From contig CAJGDE010000116.1 in the NCBI GenBank assembly GCA_904502135.1, positions 1 through 5,710 on the forward strand: a stretch of 5,710 nucleotides of DNA, in the 5' to 3' direction. The notes under the pieces were generated by a model. That model was given only the letters and a program-made list of their open reading frames with translations, was not told the DNA's origin and made no database searches. Below, in pieces: positions 1 through 4,043 of this stretch (positions within the stretch are counted from its first letter, which is position 1; every line of letters starts with the position of its first letter). The DNA comes from Kiritimatiellia bacterium. Lineage in GTDB: Bacteria; Verrucomicrobiota; Kiritimatiellia; RFP12; UBA1067. The position numbers and the translations under genes are program-made.

Positions 1-851
1 CTCAACCGAATTTTAATGGCGAGAAATTGTCATCTATGATTTTCCCACTTCCACCCCTCGCGGAGCAGAAGCGGATCGTTGCCAAGGTTGAAGAACTTTT
101 TGCATACGCCGACCAAATTGGTTCGGCTTCGGAAGAAATTACCAAAACAGCGCAGAGATTAGATAAGAAGATTCTTGATCTTGCCATTAGGGGCAAACTC
201 GTACCGCAAGACCCAAACGAGGAGCCTGCAAGTGAACTTGTAAAGCGTATAGAAGAGCAAAGGCAAGCAAAAACAGATGGCAAAAAATCTCGCGCCACCG
301 CTTCTCATAAGCCAACCTATGAGATTGAACCGCCATTTGACATACCAGAATCTTGGCAATGGGTGAGACTGGGAGATGTTGTTCAATTTATGTCGGGTAA
401 CACACCAAGTAAGGATGCCCTTGTATCTGAAGGAATTCCTTATTTCAAGGTCGCAGAAATGAATTTGCCTGGAAATGAATGCGTGTTAAAACACACATCA
501 CTTTACGTGTCAAAAGCGGCAACAATTAAAAAATTCCCTCAAGGCACTATCGTGTTCCCTAAAAATGGCGGGGCGATGCTTACCAACAAGAAAAGAATCC
601 TTGGTCAAGAATCTGTATGCGACTTAAACACGGGAGGACTTAAGTCATACATTGAAGATATGACTGATTATCTGTTCTTATGGTTTGCTTCGATTGATCT
701 TGGTAAGTATGTTAAGGGAGGAGTAATCCCGACTACGGATGTCGACAAACTGCGCACCACCCCTATTCCTCTTCCACCCCTCGCAGAGCAAAAGCGGATC
801 GTTGCAAAAAGTGAAGAGCTGCGAGCAATGACAAGTGCGCTCGCCACGTAA
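1..851 (+). CDS. hsdS: Type I restriction-modification specificity subunit HsdS, C-terminal half (5' end outside window)
   Basis: HsdS is the DNA-recognition subunit of a type I restriction-modification enzyme: two target recognition domains (TRDs), held apart by conserved helices, read the two halves of a bipartite site and guide HsdM and HsdR. The reading frame (first full codon at 3) is open to the left edge with no stop, so the gene starts outside the window; 282 residues are visible and the TTG/ATG codons near 27-36 are internal. Seen in order: central box PLPPLAEQKRIVAKVEEL (visible residues 15-32), a long helix, the segment LAIRGKLVPQDPNEEPAS typical of the linker before the second half, FDIPESWQWVRLGD opening TRD2 (about 112-125), TRD2 itself, and a second copy of the box (256-273, VEEL replaced by SEEL), ending ten residues later. 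This is a normal HsdS ending, so the gene looks intact at its 3' end. hsdM and hsdR are not in the window. The TRD2 target sequence cannot be predicted. Confidence 0.95.
   Translation, partial: QPNFNGEKLSSMIFPLPPLAEQKRIVAKVEELFAYADQIGSASEEITKTAQRLDKKILDLAIRGKLVPQDPNEEPASELVKRIEEQRQAKTDGKKSRATASHKPTYEIEPPFDIPESWQWVRLGDVVQFMSGNTPSKDALVSEGIPYFKVAEMNLPGNECVLKHTSLYVSKAATIKKFPQGTIVFPKNGGAMLTNKKRILGQESVCDLNTGGLKSYIEDMTDYLFLWFASIDLGKYVKGGVIPTTDVDKLRTTPIPLPPLAEQKRIVAKSEELRAMTSALAT
48..97 (+). repeat. Intragenic direct repeat of hsdS, copy 1 (pair with 771-820)
   Basis: Fifty bases coding for the central conserved box of HsdS. They match 771-820 at 43 of 50 positions, and the first 35 bases differ at only two. 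The pair brackets TRD2. The similarity partly follows from the repeated protein motif, but the identity includes synonymous positions. Confidence 0.85.
771..820 (+). repeat. Intragenic direct repeat of hsdS, copy 2 (pair with 48-97)
   Basis: Second copy of the conserved HsdS box, near the 3' end of the gene. Together with copy 1 it flanks the TRD2 coding segment, an arrangement that in hsdS families allows TRD exchange by homologous recombination. Confidence 0.85.
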
Positions 852-867
852 CTATTTAAAGACATCC

Positions 868-885
868 GCTTTAGTTGCTTTAGTT
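868..885. repeat. Perfect 9-bp tandem duplication at the end of the ATPase gene
   Basis: GCTTTAGTT occurs twice without a gap (868-876 and 877-885). The second copy enters the TAA stop codon (884-886, minus strand) of the ATPase gene. It lies in the short gap between the two convergent genes and gives additional in-frame TAA-like triplets downstream of the stop. No function is assigned; it looks like a local slippage duplication. Confidence 0.6.
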
Positions 886-2065
886 ATGCGAGTCCAAGTT
901 GTCGCATACGCGCGGCAAGATCGCGAAACGGAACAAATTCAATATCACGTACCGCTGCGGCGGAATCGCCGCCATACACGACCGTTGCGGATGCGACTTC
1001 CGGAATCGCTCGACGGACGACATCGAGATTTCGGGTAAAATCCGTTGAGAATGATGTGGAAGACTTGATTTCAAACAAGTGTAGAGCCCTTCCATCTTCA
1101 ACAACCAGATCGATTTCCGTACCGTGCTGGTCTCGAATAAAATAGAGGTCGGGCGTCCGACCGGCATTAAGCCGCGTCTTGAGCGCTTCAACAACTACCA
1201 TGTTTTCAAATAGACCTCCAAATGCTGGATCGCGAACGACTTGTCTACTGTCCCTTATGCCGAGTTGCCAGGTTGCAAGCCCAGGTTCAGTGAAATACAC
1301 CTTCGGAGTTTTAACAAAACGCTTGCCGAAATTACGGTAGTATGACGGTAGTACGAATACAAGATGACATGCTTCAAGAATTGAGAGCCAACCACGTAAT
1401 GTTGGTGCACTAACTCCTGTTTCGTCTGATATTCCCGCGCTGTTGTAAAGTTGCCCTACCCTCCCGGCAAGAAGTCGGATGTACGTTTCGAATGGACGAC
1501 GTTCACGAAGGCGCGTCAACTGGGATACGTCTTTTTCTAAATATGTCGCCGCGTAATTTCGGTACAATTCTAAAGAAGATTGATGTTCCGAAAACAGCCT
1601 CGGCATAAAACCTTCAACAATGCGGCTTTCCCTCTCAGAACGAATTCCAGCCGCCGTCAACTCGGCAAGAGAAAGCGGAAGGAGCGTCAAACCGCCAACT
1701 CGTCCGGCAAGCGACTGTCCAACACTTGACTGCAAGGCAGGCTGGTGAGATCCCGTCAGGATATACTGTCCATTCTCGCCAGGGTGTTCATCAACCGCAA
1801 CTTGAATCCGACTCAAAAGAGATGGTATGCGCTGAACTTCGTCAATGATAAGCGGCGCGGGGTGCAATCTCAAAAACGACGCTCCGTCCGCCTCAGCCTC
1901 CGCACGGGTATCGGGATGTTCAAGATTGACATAGCCGTAATTTTGGAAAAGCGTACGGGCGAGAGTTGTTTTTCCCGATTGGCGCGGCCCCTGTATGGAA
2001 ACTACAGGGAACTGCGTTGCAATCTTTTTTGCATATTGGGCAATATCTCTTAAAATGGTTTTCAT
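884..2065 (-). CDS. AAA_14/DUF4143-type P-loop ATPase
   Basis: A 393-residue protein with the full architecture of the widespread AAA_14 + DUF4143 family. Numbered from the ATG at 2065: Walker A GPRQSGKTT (26-34), Walker B LIIDEVQ (72-78), sensor-like YILTGSHQ (101-108), then SLAGR...L.PLSLAEL (about 118-135), a winged-helix-like middle, and a C-terminal DUF4143 region with EID (317-319) and EIK (332-334), spaced as in PD-(D/E)XK-like folds. The cellular role of the family is poorly defined; members are common in accessory and defence-rich regions. The ATG at 2065 is preferred because MKTILRDIAQYAKKIATQFPVV is where family proteins normally begin. A TTG at 2101 would add 12 residues. Neither start has a Shine-Dalgarno sequence, so translation may be leaderless. 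The gene is convergent with hsdS (32 bases between stops). Whether the two cooperate is unknown. Confidence 0.9.
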   Translation of the reverse strand: MKTILRDIAQYAKKIATQFPVVSIQGPRQSGKTTLARTLFQNYGYVNLEHPDTRAEAEADGASFLRLHPAPLIIDEVQRIPSLLSRIQVAVDEHPGENGQYILTGSHQPALQSSVGQSLAGRVGGLTLLPLSLAELTAAGIRSERESRIVEGFMPRLFSEHQSSLELYRNYAATYLEKDVSQLTRLRERRPFETYIRLLAGRVGQLYNSAGISDETGVSAPTLRGWLSILEACHLVFVLPSYYRNFGKRFVKTPKVYFTEPGLATWQLGIRDSRQVVRDPAFGGLFENMVVVEALKTRLNAGRTPDLYFIRDQHGTEIDLVVEDGRALHLFEIKSSTSFSTDFTRNLDVVRRAIPEVASATVVYGGDSAAAVRDIEFVPFRDLAARMRQLGLA

Positions 2066-2072
2066 GCGAGGT

Positions 2073-2101
2073 ATAGTATCATATTCTTGGGCTAATCGCA
2101 A
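2073..2101 (-). promoter_or_regulatory. Candidate promoter of the ATPase gene
   Basis: Read on the minus strand: TTGCGA (2101-2096), 17 bases, TACTAT (2078-2073). An overlapping TATGAT lies at 2083-2078. Transcription from the TACTAT box would begin about 6-8 bases further on, essentially at the ATG at 2065, which would explain the missing ribosome binding site. This rests only on resemblance to sigma-70-type boxes. If the promoter is real, the TTG start at 2101 cannot be used from it. Confidence 0.35.
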
Positions 2102-2171
2102 ATGAAACTTTCAATCAGCCCAAATATCGCGATTCATTAGAATAGTGTGCACCCAATTCAGAAAGTGGGAC

Positions 2172-2249
2172 ATGACAATATTTGAATTTCAAAAACTCTT
2201 AACAGCCGAAAAAGACATCCTTCAATGGTACAATCTCCTCAATAAATAA
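2172..2249 (+). CDS. Possible 25-residue microprotein ORF
   Basis: ATG at 2172 opens 25 codons (MTIFEFQKLL...WYNLLNK) ending in TAA at 2247-2249. GTGGGA lies directly upstream (2166-2170), purine-rich but only about one base from the ATG, which is too close for a good ribosome binding site. A strong + strand terminator begins 31 bases after the stop, so some transcript does end here. The peptide would be amphipathic with aromatic residues; no family is recognised. The same frame is open back to 2106, with a GTG at 2145 as an alternative start. It could equally be the tail of a small RNA or the remnant of a decayed gene, so I consider the coding call weak. Confidence 0.25.
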   Translation: MTIFEFQKLLTAEKDILQWYNLLNK

Positions 2250-2280
2250 CCATTAAGATTAAAGCTAAATTATAATTAAA

Positions 2281-2313
2281 GGCGGCTGCAAACATCCTGC
2301 AACCGCCCTTTTT
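2281..2313 (+). terminator. Intrinsic terminator, + strand, possibly bidirectional
   Basis: GGCGGCTGCA (2281-2290) pairs with TGCAACCGCC (2298-2307), ten positions with one mismatch, around a 7-base loop, and is followed by CTTTTTC (2308-2314). On the minus strand the mismatch becomes a G-U pair and the hairpin is followed by a T-rich but interrupted tail (positions 2280 downwards). The same hairpin may therefore also end the operon whose last stop codon is at 2507, about 200 bases away. It insulates the ATPase/microORF side from the operon side. Confidence 0.8.
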
Positions 2314-2401
2314 CACTTGATTAACCTCTATCGTCTATTCTCACAATTTATTTTTTCGTCTCAAACCGCCTCGCGCGATACACTATGCTATTCAAACACC
2401 A
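2314..2401. other. Intergenic spacer without recognisable features
   Basis: Between the terminator and the repeat array I see no open frame of note, no hairpin with a T tract and no convincing promoter. The only local oddities are a short T run (about 2349-2356) and a CGCGCG stretch (2372-2377). Confidence 0.5.
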
Positions 2402-2509
2402 ACCCTAAACTCTAAACTTTCTAAACATCCCAAACCTTCTAAACCTTCTAAACTTTCATTCAAACATTCCAACATTCAAACATTCCACCATTCCACCATT
2501 CCACCATCA
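2402..2509. repeat. Degenerate two-motif short tandem repeat array
   Basis: On the + strand the left part (about 2402-2456) repeats CTAAACYTT-like 9-mers (for example 2411-2419, 2430-2438, 2439-2447, 2448-2456). The right part (about 2457-2509) repeats 8-mers of CATTCMAA and CATTCCAC, the last three nearly perfect. The array runs up to and into the stop codon (2507-2509) of the minus-strand gene, so it forms the start of that operon's 3' untranslated region. It is part of a 130-base stretch with no G on the + strand. Units are far too short, and there are no spacers, for a CRISPR. Confidence 0.85.
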
Positions 2510-2962
2510 CTTCTCTCGAATTATATCAAAAAGCAATGCACTTCTTGAAAACGGCAATACCTTTTGAGGTTTTTCGTCTGGAACTATAAGTTTCGCATCG
2601 GGCGACGCACAAGAAGGAATATAAGGCGGCAGACCGTACGATATTTTTTCCTGTTTAGAAGAATGATCTCTATCCTTAAAATCAAGCACTGCTGAAATCG
2701 TTCGTTCCGGAAGCTCATCAATATGAAGCTCCGCATTCCTAATATCGCTTGCGTTAACGCGCCATGAGGCCCTGGCCGATTTCAAGGCGGACTGCTCCTC
2801 TTCTAAGCTAAGCGTTATAAACGCGGCGAATGCTTTTTCATTCACATTTTTCTTTTCAGCACGAAAACCAATCGATGAATAAGGAAAAACTATAGCAATA
2901 GCCAGCGGCAATGATATTACCGTAATAAGCGAAAGTATCTCGTGCCTGATGCGTGCGGTCAC
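2507..2962 (-). CDS. Small single-pass membrane protein, last gene of the ExbB/ExbD operon, function unknown
   Basis: 151 residues, not recognised. A short basic N-terminus (TARIRHE) is followed by one hydrophobic segment (about residues 9-29, LSLITVISLPLAIAIVFPY) and then a soluble, charged domain. By the positive-inside rule the anchor sits in the inner membrane with the rest in the periplasm; an uncleaved signal anchor is more likely than a lipoprotein because there is no lipobox. Late in the chain come a Pro-rich stretch (LPPYIPSCASPDA, 111-123) and a single Cys at 118. It starts with GTG inside the stop of the ExbD-like gene (GTGA overlap), with AGGAGA seven bases upstream. Its topology and position after exbD resemble TonB, TolA or a second ExbD-like subunit, but I see no matching motif for any of these. 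It is presumably a partner of the motor. The stop codon lies inside a repeat array. Confidence 0.8.
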   Translation of the reverse strand: MTARIRHEILSLITVISLPLAIAIVFPYSSIGFRAEKKNVNEKAFAAFITLSLEEEQSALKSARASWRVNASDIRNAELHIDELPERTISAVLDFKDRDHSSKQEKISYGLPPYIPSCASPDAKLIVPDEKPQKVLPFSRSALLFDIIREK

Positions 2963-3432
2963 TCAACGATCTCCTGCTTTTTCTCAGCAAAAAGAATCTT
3001 CTCAACTCCGCCCTTTCTCGCTATTGAGGCAAGTTTCATAAGATCACCTCCCGCCACTCGCCTGTCGGCAAGAACCAAAAGCGTTTTTTGCGAAACCGCA
3101 GCGGTCGAATAAGAAAGCTGCTCGATGAGTTTATCGACAGAATCGCTTTCGCCGAGTTTATACCGCGCATCATCAAAAAAGACAAGTGTCTCTCCCACTA
3201 CGGGCATTACGAGCGCAACCAGGCGCGTAGCCTGACCATCCTCAAGAGAACCGCTAGGCAAATCAAATAAAACGCCCTTTGATGATGTGAGCGTTCCGCC
3301 TATCATATACATCATCTGAACAAGCAATATAAGCGTAAGCCACGGGAAAGAAGCCGCTATGGGCTTCATCCATTTAGCTCCGTATCGCCAAATGCCTTCC
3401 GTCCGCACAGGATTCCAACCCCAAGGACTCAT
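2959..3432 (-). CDS. exbD: ExbD/TolR-family protein lacking the membrane Asp
   Basis: 157 residues. ExbD/TolR proteins form the plug-like subunit of the ExbB/TolQ motor, with one membrane helix and a periplasmic domain. Here an N-terminal cytoplasmic part is followed by a helix (about 28-46) in which PWLTLILLVQMMYM (30-43) lines up gap-free with PFIDVMLVLLIIFM of E. coli ExbD. DLP at 57-59 corresponds to NLP, and LADRRVAGG...LMKLASIARKGGVEKILF (121-148) corresponds to the RADKTVDY...LMKVMDTLHQAGYLKIGL end. Family membership is therefore well supported. The Asp that carries protons in ExbD (D25), TolR and MotB is replaced by Thr33 (codon 3334-3336). Gln39 is the only other clearly polar residue in the helix core. 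The start is fixed by AAGGAGG seven bases upstream and an ATGA overlap with the ExbB-like gene. TolR is an equally possible name; the family call is firm, the specific role is not. Confidence 0.85.
   Translation of the reverse strand: MSPWGWNPVRTEGIWRYGAKWMKPIAASFPWLTLILLVQMMYMIGGTLTSSKGVLFDLPSGSLEDGQATRLVALVMPVVGETLVFFDDARYKLGESDSVDKLIEQLSYSTAAVSQKTLLVLADRRVAGGDLMKLASIARKGGVEKILFAEKKQEIVE
2970..2975 (-). promoter_or_regulatory. Ribosome binding site supporting a GTG start at 2962
   Basis: AGGAGA on the minus strand lies seven bases before the GTG at 2962-2960, inside the end of the ExbD-like coding region. It supports the GTGA overlap start of the small membrane protein over later internal starts. 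Confidence 0.7.
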
Positions 3433-4043
3433 GCGTCGGCCTCCTTATGAGAAGAAGTCGCCAAATAGCCAAGAATCTGACTGGCCGCAGCCTCTAGCTC
3501 CACAACCGTGCGCTCTAAGCGGACTCTCAAACTTCCGTACATAATCGTCACGGCAACCGCTAGCGCAATTCCCATCGCCGCAGAAACGAGAGAATCCATC
3601 GCGACGGACAGAAGTTCGGCGCGAGAAACCATTTCCGATGAATTGACGAAAAGAATCGTTTTTATAAAACCGATGATTGTGCCTAAAAGGCCGATGCCAG
3701 GAGCTACTTGACCAATAATCGCAAGTGCCGCCAAGCGCCGGTCAAGACGGCCTATCTCAGCACGGCCCTGCGAATCTACAGCCTCGCGCAAAACCCTCGC
3801 AGGAGCGTTACGATGACGAACGGCTGACTCAACGATGCTGGCGACAGGAGCAGAAGTATCCTCGCATATCGCCAACGCCTCCGCATCATTTCCCGCATCA
3901 AGAACATTTATCACGCCCTTGAGAAAATCACGGTAGTCTATCTGAGCGCGCCTCAAATCCATAAATCTCTCGAAGTATGTGACTATCGCAATTACTGCAA
4001 GAGTAAGAAGAATCCAGAAAACGGGGCTGCCTGTCAATGTCAT
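3429..4043 (-). CDS. exbB: MotA/TolQ/ExbB-family proton channel protein
   Basis: 204 residues, full length for a compact ExbB. The family forms pentamers in the inner membrane that use ion flow to rotate around or move ExbD. TM1 is about residues 8-24, followed by a cytoplasmic loop; TM2 carries APGIGLLGTIIGFI (114-127); TM3 lies in LLSVAMDSLVSAAMGIALAV (144-163), followed by a basic C-terminal helix. Thr122 matches E. coli ExbB Thr148. By gap-free alignment of LVSAAMGIALAVAVTIMYG with E. coli LLATAIGLVAAIPAVVIYN, Ala155 (codon 3579-3581) replaces Thr181, Asp150 replaces Glu176 and Ala164 replaces Pro190. Ser154 sits next to the changed Thr. Its start overlaps the TPR gene stop by ATGA, and its stop overlaps the ExbD-like start the same way. 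It could be called tolQ; no tol/pal genes are visible to decide. Confidence 0.93.
   Translation of the reverse strand: MTLTGSPVFWILLTLAVIAIVTYFERFMDLRRAQIDYRDFLKGVINVLDAGNDAEALAICEDTSAPVASIVESAVRHRNAPARVLREAVDSQGRAEIGRLDRRLAALAIIGQVAPGIGLLGTIIGFIKTILFVNSSEMVSRAELLSVAMDSLVSAAMGIALAVAVTIMYGSLRVRLERTVVELEAAASQILGYLATSSHKEADA
3440..3446 (-). promoter_or_regulatory. Strong ribosome binding site of the ExbD-like gene
   Basis: AAGGAGG, a perfect match to the anti-Shine-Dalgarno core, lies seven bases before the ATG at 3432. It fixes that start and suggests the ExbD-like protein is translated at a high rate. Confidence 0.85.

Noticed and set aside
27..35. Start codon of hsdS at TTG 27 or ATG 36
   Set aside because: The frame continues upstream to the window edge without a stop, and these codons lie next to the central conserved box; a real HsdS has the whole first TRD before this point.
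885..908. Terminator between the convergent hsdS and ATPase genes
   Set aside because: TATGCGA (885-891) and TCGCATA (902-908) form a perfect 7-bp inverted repeat with a 10-base loop, but it lies within the ATPase 3' end and has no T tract on either side.
880..1194. Additional minus-strand gene overlapping the ATPase 3' part
   Set aside because: It overlaps the well-supported ATPase in another frame and shows no recognisable domain; a shadow frame. The same holds for the minus-strand open frames at 2-298 and 159-386 within hsdS and the + strand frame at 1745-2053.
2148..2175. Insertion-sequence end or attachment site around CCCA...TGGG (2152-2169)
   Set aside because: Only a 4-bp inverted repeat, no matching second end, no target duplication and no transposase or integrase in the window.
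2401..2409. Telomere-like sequence (complement of TTTAGGGTT)
   Set aside because: Only one such unit; the neighbouring repeats have different sequence and the region is internal to a bacterial-type gene context.
2402..2509. CRISPR array
   Set aside because: Units are 8-9 bp, contiguous and degenerate, without spacers, and no cas genes are in the window.
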